Assembly (NCBI GenBank): GCA_041745535.1
Contig: JBGTIS010000376.1
Span: 1-38,017, forward strand
From: JBGTIS01 sp041745535
GTDB taxonomy: Bacteria > Bacteroidota > Bacteroidia > Cytophagales > Cyclobacteriaceae
Reading direction: 5' to 3'
Length of the DNA stretch: 38,017 nt
Shown: positions 16,682 to 25,620 of the stretch, one piece after another
Layout of the letters: each line of letters begins with the position of its first letter
Numbering within the stretch: the stretch's first letter is position 1
Program-made: the position numbers and the translations under genes
The notes under the pieces: model-generated
What the model saw: only the letters and a program-made list of their open reading frames with translations
Told to the model about the DNA's origin: nothing
The model's database searches: none

Positions 16682-17806
16682 TTAATTAACTTCCAAAACT
16701 ATGTTCTCAATTATTTCGAGTCCGTAGCCAATCAAGCCCACTCTTTTTTGTGGATGGTTAGTAATAAGCTTTAGTTTGCGGGCATTTAAATCTCGCAAAA
16801 TTTGGGCACCAATACCAAAATCACGTTCATCCATAGTAGCAACCTGAGCGATATGATTTTTTTCATTCAGTCGCGCTTCCTTAAAAGCAACTAATTCTGC
16901 CAGTAATGATTCTGGTTTTTCATCCCGGTTCATGTACAGAACCAGCCCTTTCCCTTCATTGGCAATCATTTTCATAGCGATTTGCAAATGTCCGGCATAT
17001 CCCGACTGAATCGCGCCAAAAACATCACCATAGAAATTGGCCGCATGTACACGCGCCAAAACGGGTTCATTTTCTGTCCATTGCCCTTTAACAAAAGCAT
17101 AATGGATAATATTTTTATTAATTTGCTGATAGGCTACTAATTTAAATTCGCCATACATCGTAGGCAGATTTAATTCGATAACCGGCTTGATCAGACTTTC
17201 TCTTTCCAGCCTGTATTTAATCAGATCATCAATTGAAACCAGTTTCAAATCAAATTCGTCGGCAACTTTACGCAAATCAGGCAGTCGTGCCATAGATCCA
17301 TCCTTATTCATGATTTCTACCAATACACCTGCCGGGGAAAGTCCGGCTAAGCGAGGAAAATCAATTGCTGCTTCAGTATGACCAGTCCGTTGCAGTACCC
17401 CACCACTTTTCGCTTTCAGTGGAAAAATGTGACCGGGTCTGGCCAAATCCTCAGGGAGAGTATCCGGGTCTACCAAAGCCTTTATTGTTTTTGCGCGATC
17501 ACTTGCGGAAATTCCAGTTGTACAGCCGTGCCCAATTAAATCCACAGAAATAGTAAATGGCGTAGCGTGTAAGGCAGTATTTTTTCCTACCATTAAGTCA
17601 AGGCGCAATGCTTCGCATCTGGCTTCACTTAGGGGCGCGCAAATCAATCCCCTCCCATAAGTAGCCATAAAATTTATTATTTCCGGAGTTATTTTTTCAG
17701 CAGCACAAATAAAATCACCCTCATTTTCCCGATTTTCATCGTCTACTACAATAATTACGCTGCCATTCCGGATTTCGTTGATGGCCTCTTCTATACTGTT
17801 CAACAT
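16682..17806 (-). CDS. ribB: 3,4-dihydroxy-2-butanone-4-phosphate synthase with degenerate GTP cyclohydrolase II domain
   Basis: A 374-residue riboflavin-pathway protein. Residues 1-200 form a complete DHBP synthase, which turns ribulose 5-phosphate into dihydroxybutanone phosphate and formate: DDENRENEGD near residue 22, GHGCTTGISASDR near 92 and GHTEAAIDFPRLAGL near 142. Residues 205-374 have the GTP cyclohydrolase II fold (VHAANFYGDVFG, DERDFGIGAQIL, LITNHPQKR). However, the three zinc cysteines of the family (Cys54, Cys65, Cys67 in E. coli RibA) are N257, S268 and Y270, and the catalytic EGRGIGL stretch is NRDEKPESLL. GTP cyclohydrolase II activity is therefore very unlikely. It resembles the RibBX type described in Proteobacteria, so an active RibA should be encoded elsewhere. 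No FMN riboswitch is recognisable upstream. Confidence 0.92.
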   Translation of the reverse strand: MLNSIEEAINEIRNGSVIIVVDDENRENEGDFICAAEKITPEIINFMATYGRGLICAPLSEARCEALRLDLMVGKNTALHATPFTISVDLIGHGCTTGISASDRAKTIKALVDPDTLPEDLARPGHIFPLKAKSGGVLQRTGHTEAAIDFPRLAGLSPAGVLVEIMNKDGSMARLPDLRKVADEFDLKLVSIDDLIKYRLERESLIKPVIELNLPTMYGEFKLVAYQQINKNIIHYAFVKGQWTENEPVLARVHAANFYGDVFGAIQSGYAGHLQIAMKMIANEGKGLVLYMNRDEKPESLLAELVAFKEARLNEKNHIAQVATMDERDFGIGAQILRDLNARKLKLITNHPQKRVGLIGYGLEIIENIVLEVN

Positions 17807-17856
17807 TTGATTTCTTTTAATGCAAATGTTGTTTATTTATTAGAAAAAGGCAAATT

Positions 17857-17885
17857 ATTAACATAATAATAGTTATATAACTTTA
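17857..17885 (+). repeat. Copy 2 of the 29-nt repeat
   Basis: Identical over 29 bases to the minus strand of 3398-3426, including the palindrome AGTTATATAACT (17871-17882). It lies 51 bases upstream of the ribB ATG, in the region expected to hold the ribB promoter or leader. Confidence 0.75.
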
Positions 17886-17886
17886 G

Positions 17887-17937
17887 GTCATACCCTGGAA
17901 TAGGTCTACCTAAAATTGTAACCTATTGTGGCACAAT
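17887..17937 (-). promoter_or_regulatory. Dyad-rich putative ribB leader region
   Basis: Two overlapping inverted repeats sit between the susD terminator and ribB. AATAGGT (17899-17905) pairs with ACCTATT (17921-17927). ATTGTG (17925-17930) pairs with CACAAT (17932-17937). They share bases 17925-17927, so the hairpins exclude each other. Orientation and function are inferred only from position. Confidence 0.3.
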
Positions 17938-17942
17938 GGAAA

Positions 17943-17981
17943 TAAAAAAAACAAAGCCAGATGAAAATCACCTGGCCTTTG
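17943..17981 (-). terminator. Rho-independent terminator of the susC-susD unit
   Basis: On the minus strand CAAAG-c-CCAG-type arms (17952-17960 and 17972-17981) close a stem with one bulged base around an AT-rich loop and are followed by a long T run (17943-17951). It lies about 50 bases past the susD stop and insulates ribB from the sugar-uptake genes. Confidence 0.8.
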
Positions 17982-18032
17982 CCCATTTATGGAGAAAGAA
18001 AATTTTTAGAGTTCCTATTTGTTAATTAAGCT

Positions 18033-19763
18033 TTAGTAACCTGGATTTTGTACATACAATCCTTTGGTGAAATCTATTTCACGCTGAGGGATCGGAAAAT
18101 ATTCGTCCCGGCCTTGTGTAAAAGAAGCGGCGGAGAGAAATTCTTTTCTGGTTTTCTCTACCGCAAGATAAGCATTCAGGGTTTCATCGGCGATACCCCA
18201 CCGTACCAGATCAAAAAACCGCGGACTTTCCGTAGCAAATTCCAGCCTCCGCTCCCACCGCATCGCTATCCGGGCATTTTCCTGCGTCCAATTAATATTT
18301 ATGCCATCCACATATTCATCAACCAGATAATTGGAAGGATCGCTGCCATCAGCGTGTTTCAGCCTTCCCGTACTATTCTTTGCTCTGGTTCTTAACATAT
18401 TAATAAGTGCCAAAGCTTCGGCCTGTCGTCCTAACTCAATAAGCGCTTCTGCCTGCCACAACAGGACATCGGCATACCTGATTATACCAATATTTACTGA
18501 TGAACCATAGAAAGGGCCCACTTTTTTGAAACAAGAGCAATCAGCGGCCTGCTGCTCTTTCATGTTGCCAAATCCACCATACAAAGCCGGTACACGCTCC
18601 CAACCATGGTCATACAACACATCGGGCTGGTATTTAAAAGGGTGTCCCTGAATGCCTACTGTATGGTCCAGCCGAGGATCCACCCGTGCCCCATTCGGTA
18701 CCAGATCCGCATCGGTGAGTGCCACATCGTTGAATGTGTCGAACATCGGCAGACCAGCTTCGTCAGTCTTAAAGGCATTCACCATATTTTGACTTGGGAT
18801 ATGAAACCAGCAGCAACCATACTGCGGTGCCAGGCTATAGTTCAGGCTGGTAGACATGCTGAGTCTGCCAATAGCCGTTCCATCATCGATTGAGTGCTGA
18901 ATCGCGAATATCGATTCAGGGCCATTGTCGTATCCATATAAGAAATTTTCGGCAAAATCGGGTTGTAAACTGTACATGCCCGAATTGATCACATCATTGG
19001 TAAGGCTCACTACTTCCTCTAATCTTTGTGGATTAATACCGGTCACATTGTGGTTGTCATCCTGCTCGTAAGCCTGATAGAGACGCACTTTGGCCAGATA
19101 AGCCTTGGCCGACAACTGATTGGCCCGCCCCACTTCCGGTTGGGTTTCAGGCAGATTGTTAACGGCAAATTGAAAATCTTCCGCGATTTTATTCCACAAT
19201 TCATCATTTGTAAATTCACGGTTCGATACCAAAGCTCGTTCCTCATCGGGAATGGTTTCAACAATATAGGGAACGTGCTTGAACAATACTTTCAGCACAA
19301 AGTACATGTGCCCTCTAAGAAAGCGCATTTCACCCTGACGAACGGCTTTATTAGGAAAGTCTGCCTCAGAAGCATCATTCAAAGCACTGAGTGCGAAATT
19401 AGCCCTTGAAATAGCCTTAAAAGCATTTTCCCAGGTATTGTTAAAGAGCCCACCGGTAGTAGGTTGCGTCAGGTTGTATTGTTCATAAGCGTTTACTTCC
19501 CCCACATCGTCCACACTTCCCCCGCCTTTGTAAGCATCATCGGAGCGCACGCTGCCATACACCCACATACTGGTAATGGAATTGTTCCAAAAGTCATTGC
19601 CAATGGCAGCATAGGCGGCTGTTACCAATGCGTCTAAATTATCAGGAGTAGTCACCTGTTCTTCCGTCAGGGTTCCTTTCGGTTGAAAATCCAGGTGTTC
19701 TGTGCAGGCACCCACCACCAATAAGGTGGTTATAACGAGTGCGGATAATATATTCGTTTTCAT
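18033..19763 (-). CDS. susD: SusD/RagB-family outer-membrane glycan-binding lipoprotein
   Basis: A 576-residue surface lipoprotein: the lipobox VVGAC ends at C20, and the mature start TEHLDFQPKGTLTEEQ is the usual SusD opening. Family features include the N-terminal TPR helices (NLDALVTAAYAAIGN, AISRANFALSAL, EMRFLRGHMYFVL) and the C-terminal RagB segment (IRYADVLLWQAEALIELG, WERRLEFATESPRFFDLVRWG, PIPQREID). SusD caps its SusC channel and binds incoming oligosaccharide. The gene is 15 bases after susC and ends at a terminator. With a GH32 enzyme and fructokinase in the same locus, fructan or fructo-oligosaccharide is the likely ligand, though specificity cannot be read directly. Confidence 0.95.
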   Translation of the reverse strand: MKTNILSALVITTLLVVGACTEHLDFQPKGTLTEEQVTTPDNLDALVTAAYAAIGNDFWNNSITSMWVYGSVRSDDAYKGGGSVDDVGEVNAYEQYNLTQPTTGGLFNNTWENAFKAISRANFALSALNDASEADFPNKAVRQGEMRFLRGHMYFVLKVLFKHVPYIVETIPDEERALVSNREFTNDELWNKIAEDFQFAVNNLPETQPEVGRANQLSAKAYLAKVRLYQAYEQDDNHNVTGINPQRLEEVVSLTNDVINSGMYSLQPDFAENFLYGYDNGPESIFAIQHSIDDGTAIGRLSMSTSLNYSLAPQYGCCWFHIPSQNMVNAFKTDEAGLPMFDTFNDVALTDADLVPNGARVDPRLDHTVGIQGHPFKYQPDVLYDHGWERVPALYGGFGNMKEQQAADCSCFKKVGPFYGSSVNIGIIRYADVLLWQAEALIELGRQAEALALINMLRTRAKNSTGRLKHADGSDPSNYLVDEYVDGININWTQENARIAMRWERRLEFATESPRFFDLVRWGIADETLNAYLAVEKTRKEFLSAASFTQGRDEYFPIPQREIDFTKGLYVQNPGY

Positions 19764-19778
19764 GATATGTTTCGTTAA

Positions 19779-22700
19779 TTAGTTGAATGTGACATTTAAA
19801 CCGAAAGTTACCGAAGTCGGGACCGGTATCAGGTTCCAGTCAGTAACTTCAGGATCGGCCCCCGCGAACTCTTTACTTTTGAACCAGAACAAATTTTCTC
19901 CCATCAGGAAAATACGCAACCGGTCCATGTGTAATGGTTCTATGGCTGCCAAAGGAAAACTATATCCCAATTGGATATTTCGCATCTTAAAATAAGAACT
20001 GTTAAGCAGGAAATAATCCGATGGACGGGTTTCATTATTGGCATCTACCAGGGTCAACATCGGAATGTCTGAGCCAGGGTTCTGAGGTGTCCAGGCTTTC
20101 AGCACATCAGTTCCCATATTTTCTCTTACCCTGAGAAAATTATTCCAGAAGGTATACTGGTCATTGCCCGTTCTGCCTCCAACACCCGATCCGAACAGTG
20201 AGAAATCAAAGTTTTTATAGTTCAGATCGATTCGAAGGCCATACTCAAAACCGGGAAGCACAGTACCCAAATAATCCTGGTCCAGCGAATTGATTACGCC
20301 ATCGTTATTCAGGTCTACATATTTGATTCTACCCGGACCGGCACCGATTTGCGTAGCATGGGCATCCACTTCAGATTGGCTCTGAAAAATGCCATCGGTT
20401 TTATATCCGAAAAATGAGAATTGAGACTGCCCTAAAATTGTTTTCTCTGAGTTTCCGGGAAAAGCAGTACGCACCTCCTCTGGTAATTCGGTAATTTTGT
20501 CACGGAATCTACTGAAATTACCATTGATGGTATAGGACAAATCATTACCAATGGTACCCCGATATGCCAGTATCACCTCTAATCCTTTGTTTTCTACCAC
20601 GGCACCATTTACCCATTTGAGTTTGCCTTCACCTACCGCTGAGGCAATGGGTGGTTGCAACAGAATGTCGGATGTTTGACGGGTAAAATAGTCAATAGAG
20701 CCAATAATTCTGTCATCTAAAAAACCAAAATCTATGCCTGCGTTCAACTCTTTCGTTGTTTCCCACTTTAAATCGGGGTTGCCGCCCTGTACTGACACAA
20801 AGCCTGAAGGAAGGCCGCCGGTATCGTTGCCGCCCAGGTCATATGCTGTTCCAACGTTCAACCACTGACCGGGAAAGCCTTCCCCATTGTTGAAAAGTGT
20901 GCCATACCTGGGTTCGTACAGGGCAAATCGGGCCACATCTCCAATGTCCTGATTCCCAACTTCTCCATATCCTGCTCTTAGCTTCAGATCGGAAAGTACG
21001 CTCACTTCCCGCATAAATTCCTCATTCACAATTCTCCAACCTAAAGTAACCGCAGGAAAAATACCATACTGATTTTCCTGTCCGAAACGGGAAGATCCAT
21101 CCCGCCGTATCGTTACCGAAGCCAGATACTTATCGGCGAAAGCATAGTTTATTTTACCAAATTGCGCCAATAATCGGCCACCGGTGGCCCTTCCGAAATT
21201 GGTACTGCGTCCCGTACCGGCAGAAAGCGTAAAGAAGTCTTCCGTTTGCTGGGCAAAACCTTCCCGAAACGCGCCAAACTCCTGGAAATCCTGCCAGATG
21301 GCTTCCACCCCGGCCAGCAGATTGATCCGGCTTTTTCCCACTTCAAATTCATAGCGCAGCGTATTGGACCATACCTGATCCAGGCGCATCCCGGTTGCAC
21401 GCTGTAAACTGTTTACTGACCTGCCCAGAAAACCTTCCTGAAAAGCCAGTTGAATATCCTTATTTACTCCATTTGAGTATTCAATACCGTAATTGGTTCG
21501 GAAGATCAAGTTCTCGATCGGCTCTATTTCAGCATATACATTTCCAAATGCCGTAGTCCGGTTAAAATTATCCCAACGATTAAGATATTGCATATTCACA
21601 GGATTATTCCGGTCGGAATAGCCCGCACCCAAGGGACCGGCAAACTCTCCATCCACGGTCCGCACAGGCAGTGTAGGCGCCAGCGTAATGGCTAGGAAGG
21701 GCGTGGGCGCGCCCCCTAAGTCTGTCGTGGCCAAAGTTTGATTGGACGTAGCCAGTAGAGAATTTATTCCCAGTCGTAGCTTTTTGTTAAAGGCCGAAGT
21801 ATTGGCATTGATACGGGCACTGTACCGCTCATAATCGGTGTGTACCAAAGTCCCGGTATTTTTTATATAACCAATATTGGCCAATAATCCACTATTTTCA
21901 GTATTTGCGGTTAATGTCAAATCATTGGAAATTACATACCCTGTTTCATAGGCTTCATCCTGCCAATCGGTATCGCCGGCAGGCACATTCTGGTCGCCCC
22001 CCACAAAAGGCTGAACCGTTACACTATTCAGTACCGGATTATTGAAATCATTATTCCAGTCGTAGGTATAAATGGCGGAATGGACGCCTGGATCGGTGCG
22101 ATCGTTTACCGAACCCTGCCACAGCGCGATGCCCCGCTCTTCCGCATTCAGCATATTTTGTTGCTGGGGTTTTGTGGTCTGCATGGATACACTGGAATTG
22201 AATTCAACACTCAATCTTTCCCCGACCTTTCCGCTTCCGTCTTTGGTAGTAACAATGATTACGCCATTGGAGGCACGGGAACCATAAATAGAGGCCGCTG
22301 AGGCGTCTTTTAAAATTTGTACAGACTCAATGGTACCGGGTGCCAAACTTTGGAATACCTGTGCCTGTTTGGTAGGAACCCCATCGATAATATACAGCGG
22401 ATCATTGTTACCCAGGGTATTGACGCCCCGGATCAGGATGCGGCTGTTTTCACCGGTAGGGGTACCATTTTTCTCTACAAACAAACCGGCAACCCTTCCC
22501 TGCAAGGCTTGCATGGGATTGCCCGAAGAAGTATTCTTGATGGGCTCCAGATCCACTACGGCCACCGCTCCGGTAACATCCACTTTCCGTTCGGTCGCGT
22601 AACCCGTTACCACTACCTCTGAAAGTGATTGTACATCTACCACTAATCGCACATTAATGGTAGACTGGTTGCCCACCACAATTTCGGTAGCCGCATACCC

Positions 22701-22955
22701 TACTGAAGTAAAATATAAGGCATCGCTGGGTGATACACCATCCAGGCTGTAATTACCTTCCACATCGGTAACGGTACCCTTGCTGGTTCCTTTTACCACT
22801 ACGTTAACACCAGGTAATCCTTCGCCGGTTTCATCAGTAACTGTACCGCTAACCGTATTGTTTTGTGCGGCCACAGGCGAGAAAGCAGCCATACAGAGGA
22901 CGATCAGAAATCCTCCGTACATCTGTAAAAGTTTTAGTAAAATTTGCTTTTTCAT
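19779..22955 (-). CDS. susC: SusC/RagA-family TonB-dependent oligosaccharide transporter
   Basis: A 1058-residue outer-membrane channel. After a signal peptide ending at PVAAQ comes a carboxypeptidase-D-like regulatory domain (about 31-115: VSGTVTDETGEGLPGVNVVVKG). The TonB-box region VVTGYATERKVDVTGAV follows, then the plug (about 125-230: GRVAGLFVEKNGTPTG, ILIRGVNTLGNNDPLYIIDG, ILKDASAASIYGSRASNGVI). A 22-stranded barrel ends in PTSVTFGLNVTFN. SusC imports oligosaccharides using TonB energy and works with the adjacent SusD. No anti-sigma-interacting N-terminal secretin-like extension is present, which agrees with control by the hybrid two-component regulator. A separate promoter is likely, because 363 bases separate it from the sugar porter gene. 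Confidence 0.96.
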   Translation of the reverse strand: MKKQILLKLLQMYGGFLIVLCMAAFSPVAAQNNTVSGTVTDETGEGLPGVNVVVKGTSKGTVTDVEGNYSLDGVSPSDALYFTSVGYAATEIVVGNQSTINVRLVVDVQSLSEVVVTGYATERKVDVTGAVAVVDLEPIKNTSSGNPMQALQGRVAGLFVEKNGTPTGENSRILIRGVNTLGNNDPLYIIDGVPTKQAQVFQSLAPGTIESVQILKDASAASIYGSRASNGVIIVTTKDGSGKVGERLSVEFNSSVSMQTTKPQQQNMLNAEERGIALWQGSVNDRTDPGVHSAIYTYDWNNDFNNPVLNSVTVQPFVGGDQNVPAGDTDWQDEAYETGYVISNDLTLTANTENSGLLANIGYIKNTGTLVHTDYERYSARINANTSAFNKKLRLGINSLLATSNQTLATTDLGGAPTPFLAITLAPTLPVRTVDGEFAGPLGAGYSDRNNPVNMQYLNRWDNFNRTTAFGNVYAEIEPIENLIFRTNYGIEYSNGVNKDIQLAFQEGFLGRSVNSLQRATGMRLDQVWSNTLRYEFEVGKSRINLLAGVEAIWQDFQEFGAFREGFAQQTEDFFTLSAGTGRSTNFGRATGGRLLAQFGKINYAFADKYLASVTIRRDGSSRFGQENQYGIFPAVTLGWRIVNEEFMREVSVLSDLKLRAGYGEVGNQDIGDVARFALYEPRYGTLFNNGEGFPGQWLNVGTAYDLGGNDTGGLPSGFVSVQGGNPDLKWETTKELNAGIDFGFLDDRIIGSIDYFTRQTSDILLQPPIASAVGEGKLKWVNGAVVENKGLEVILAYRGTIGNDLSYTINGNFSRFRDKITELPEEVRTAFPGNSEKTILGQSQFSFFGYKTDGIFQSQSEVDAHATQIGAGPGRIKYVDLNNDGVINSLDQDYLGTVLPGFEYGLRIDLNYKNFDFSLFGSGVGGRTGNDQYTFWNNFLRVRENMGTDVLKAWTPQNPGSDIPMLTLVDANNETRPSDYFLLNSSYFKMRNIQLGYSFPLAAIEPLHMDRLRIFLMGENLFWFKSKEFAGADPEVTDWNLIPVPTSVTFGLNVTFN

Positions 22956-23318
22956 AGTTGATAGGGTTTAAATTAAACATTTTGAATTATTTTATTTGAT
23001 AATCAGGTACTTGAGATTTAAGCTTTCACATTCATTTGATTTACCTTTTCATGGATTGCCAGAAAAATTTCGTATGCGCATCAGTCTATTCCTCACCTCT
23101 CATATTTCTCAAAAAAGGAATAGTTATAGCAGAAAGACTTACTTACGATAAGTCATCAGACGATCTTTTTTTTAGAAATTAATTGTAAGGCTAAAATTAT
23201 TAGCCACTTCACTTTCAGGCTGACCAACTTTTGTGTATGGTCAGGTTATAAGAAGACACTGATTGATTAAAAGTTCCTTTTAAACAGGCTATTTAGTCCA
23301 ACAATAGGGCTAGCCCAA
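22956..23318. other. Gene-free 363-base region upstream of susC
   Basis: No coding region is seen. It should hold the susC promoter and any terminator of the sugar porter gene. Visible structure: hairpin GACTTA-N7-TAAGTC at 23136-23154, hairpin GGCTAA-N5-TTAGCC at 23189-23205, and a small dyad GTTTA-AAT-TAAAC just upstream of the susC start (near 22966-22978). A 14-base AT-rich element at 22973-22986 differs in only two positions from one at 27296-27309 upstream of the GH32 gene. None of these is a recognised element, and no good -33/-7 promoter pair stands out. Confidence 0.45.
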
Positions 23319-24680
23319 TCACCAGCTTTGTGCCAGTGAAGTTCGCATACTTGCTTTTTCTACATCTTTTCCCAATTGTTCCAGCGATTTCCCTTTGGTT
23401 TCAGGCATAAACTTCCATACCCAAATGCCTTGCAGCAGCATCATTAAGGCAAAGAACATAAAAGTAATACCACCACCCAGGCTTTCTGCTACAACTGGGA
23501 AGGTCCAGGATACAACCGCGGCCATCAGCCAATGGGTAAAGCTGCCCAGGGCCTGCCCTTTGGACCGAACTTTATTAGGAAATATTTCTGATATAAATAC
23601 CCAGATAACCGCCCCCTGCGAGAAAGCGAAGAAAGCGATAAATCCAATCAGATAAATTAGTACACCGTAACCAGAGAAGTCATTGGTAAGGAAAACCCAG
23701 CCTACCATGCCCAGCATTACTACCATGCCCACTGAACCGATCAACATCAGTTTCTTTCGGCCCAGCCGATCGATAACCGTCATTGCCAACAGCGTAAATA
23801 ACATATTGGTAACCCCAATGGCTATGGATTGTATCAATGCGGAATCAGTACTCAATCCGGTCATTTCAAATATCCTCGGAGCGTAATACATAATGGCATT
23901 AATACCGGATACCTGGTTGAAAACCGCTATCAGAATGGCCATGGTAACGGGAAACCGGTATTTGTGCTGGAACAGATTTTCATTACTGGTTTTGGTATCT
24001 ACCCGCAACGATTGCTGGATGTCGCGCAATTCTTCCTCTACATTGGGCTCACCCATTTTTTCCAGAATATCTTTTGCTTCTGCTTCCCGGTTTTTACCCA
24101 CCAGCCAGCGAGGGCTTTCCGGGATTAAAAACAGCAATCCAAAAAAGATTGCGGCCGGGATTGCCTCAACGCCCAGCATCCAGCGCCAGGCATTTTCACT
24201 AATGTAGGCGGCCAGAAAGTAATTGGACAAGAAAGAAATCAGGATGCCAAAAACCACATTAAACTGCTGTACCGCTACCAACCTGCCCCGCATAGCTGCC
24301 GGAGATATTTCAGCGATATACATGGGCGCCAATACGGAAGACCCGCCTACACCCAGACCTCCCAGAAAACGGAAAAACAGGAATAAATACCAATCGGAAA
24401 CCAAAGCGCTTCCCAGGGCTGAGATTAAGTATAAAACTGCCAGCACAATTAATACTTTCTTTCGCCCCATGGTATCCCCGGGCTTGCTCACCAGTAACGA
24501 CCCGATAATGGTGCCCACCAGCGCTATGGCTACTGTAAAGCCGAGGCTATTGGTACTTAAATCAAAAACCATTTGCAGATCACGTGTGGTTCCGGAAATA
24601 ACTGCCGTATCAAAGCCAAACAGAAATCCTCCCAGGGCAGCGATGATGGTATTGGTCAACACAAAACTTTTTCCTTTCAT
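23319..24680 (-). CDS. MFS sugar porter (probable fructose transporter)
   Basis: A 453-residue inner-membrane transporter of the sugar-porter family with twelve predicted helices. Signatures present are GGFLFGFDTAVISG in helix 1, DTMGRKK in the 2-3 loop, RFLGGLGVGGSSVL with YIAEISPAAMRGR around helices 4-5, PESPRWLVG in the central loop, QVSGINAIMYYAP in helix 7, DRLGRKK between helices 8 and 9 and PETKGKSLEQ after helix 12. These are the classic sugar-porter repeats. It follows the kinase gene by four bases. By position it should bring fructose released by the GH32 enzyme into the cytoplasm, as the permease does in the Bacteroides fructan locus. The sugar is inferred from context. Confidence 0.92.
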   Translation of the reverse strand: MKGKSFVLTNTIIAALGGFLFGFDTAVISGTTRDLQMVFDLSTNSLGFTVAIALVGTIIGSLLVSKPGDTMGRKKVLIVLAVLYLISALGSALVSDWYLFLFFRFLGGLGVGGSSVLAPMYIAEISPAAMRGRLVAVQQFNVVFGILISFLSNYFLAAYISENAWRWMLGVEAIPAAIFFGLLFLIPESPRWLVGKNREAEAKDILEKMGEPNVEEELRDIQQSLRVDTKTSNENLFQHKYRFPVTMAILIAVFNQVSGINAIMYYAPRIFEMTGLSTDSALIQSIAIGVTNMLFTLLAMTVIDRLGRKKLMLIGSVGMVVMLGMVGWVFLTNDFSGYGVLIYLIGFIAFFAFSQGAVIWVFISEIFPNKVRSKGQALGSFTHWLMAAVVSWTFPVVAESLGGGITFMFFALMMLLQGIWVWKFMPETKGKSLEQLGKDVEKASMRTSLAQSW

Positions 24681-24684
24681 AAGT

Positions 24685-25620
24685 TCAATAATTCTGATGG
24701 GTTAATATTTTTTGAATTTCAGGTGAATAGCTGGGTATGGCTCCCCGTGAGGAAGCTACAAAAGCACCCAACTGATTGGCGATTTCAGCGGCTTGAACGG
24801 CATCTTTGCTTTGGCTGTATTCCCATAGGAATGCGGCACTGAATGCATCACCTGCTCCAACGGCATCCACCAGATTTATTTTTTTGCCTTTTATAAGGTT
24901 TAATTTATTGCCAACCGACACATAACAACCTTTTTCAGAAGCCGTAATAATCACTGTTTCTACCCTGAATCGCTCCTGAATAGCCACAGAAAAATCCGCG
25001 ATGCTGTATTTTTTCCCAAATAACAATTCTGATATAGGTTCCACTTCATCATGATTGAGCTTAAAAACATCACAAAAAGAAAGAGAAGGACCAATCAATT
25101 CCGGAACCAATACATCTTTACGAAGGTTCACATCATAAAATAAGGTATCAAAGTTCATATGGTCAAGAATCCATCCCAGTGTTTTTCGTGAAATGGAGTT
25201 ACGCTGTGCCAAAGTACCATAATAAAAACCATTGAAGTTAAACGTTTTCAATTGTTTTTTCTCCGCTTTAATGTAGTCCCAGGCTACATTTTTATGGATG
25301 GTATAATCCGGCTGGCCTCCTTCCAGAAAAACTTCTACGGTACCGGTAGGATACCGCGGATCTTGTTGGAACAGGGAAGTCCGAACACCCAGCTTTTTTG
25401 CCTCCGCCAGTGCCCTTTCGCCCAGTGCATCGCTGCCAATTCGGGTAAGCATATACGATTGCGCGCCACACTGGGCCAGATGCGCTGCCACATTAAAAGG
25501 CGCACCGCCCAGATAGGGCGATCCTTCTATAAAATCCCATAGAATTTCGCCAAAGGAAAGAAAGTTAAGAGATCTGCTGTTGACTGCCATGTCCTGAAAA
25601 TTGTTAAGATAATTTTCCAT
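24685..25620 (-). CDS. PfkB-family carbohydrate kinase (probable fructokinase)
   Basis: A 311-residue ribokinase-like kinase that uses ATP to phosphorylate a sugar. Motifs are FGEILWDFIEG with PYLGGAPFNVAAHLA near the N-terminus (substrate lid and binding), YDVNLRK at 162-168 and DAVGAGDAFSAAF with catalytic base D258. The FGEILWD and GGAPFNVA pattern is characteristic of fructokinases. Its ATG overlaps the stop of the GH32 gene (TAATG), which implies translational coupling. A second in-frame ATG at codon 11 would remove an N-terminal extension. Cytoplasmic fructose 6-phosphate is the expected product and feeds glycolysis. Confidence 0.9.
   Translation of the reverse strand: MENYLNNFQDMAVNSRSLNFLSFGEILWDFIEGSPYLGGAPFNVAAHLAQCGAQSYMLTRIGSDALGERALAEAKKLGVRTSLFQQDPRYPTGTVEVFLEGGQPDYTIHKNVAWDYIKAEKKQLKTFNFNGFYYGTLAQRNSISRKTLGWILDHMNFDTLFYDVNLRKDVLVPELIGPSLSFCDVFKLNHDEVEPISELLFGKKYSIADFSVAIQERFRVETVIITASEKGCYVSVGNKLNLIKGKKINLVDAVGAGDAFSAAFLWEYSQSKDAVQAAEIANQLGAFVASSRGAIPSYSPEIQKILTHQNY

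Noticed and set aside
17807..18032. FMN riboswitch before ribB
   Set aside because: The region contains dyads, but none of the conserved RFN-element core segments could be found on the minus strand.
23263..23285. AAAAG-TTC-CTTTT hairpin as terminator of the sugar porter gene
   Set aside because: The stem is only five A/T-rich pairs and no T run follows on the minus strand.
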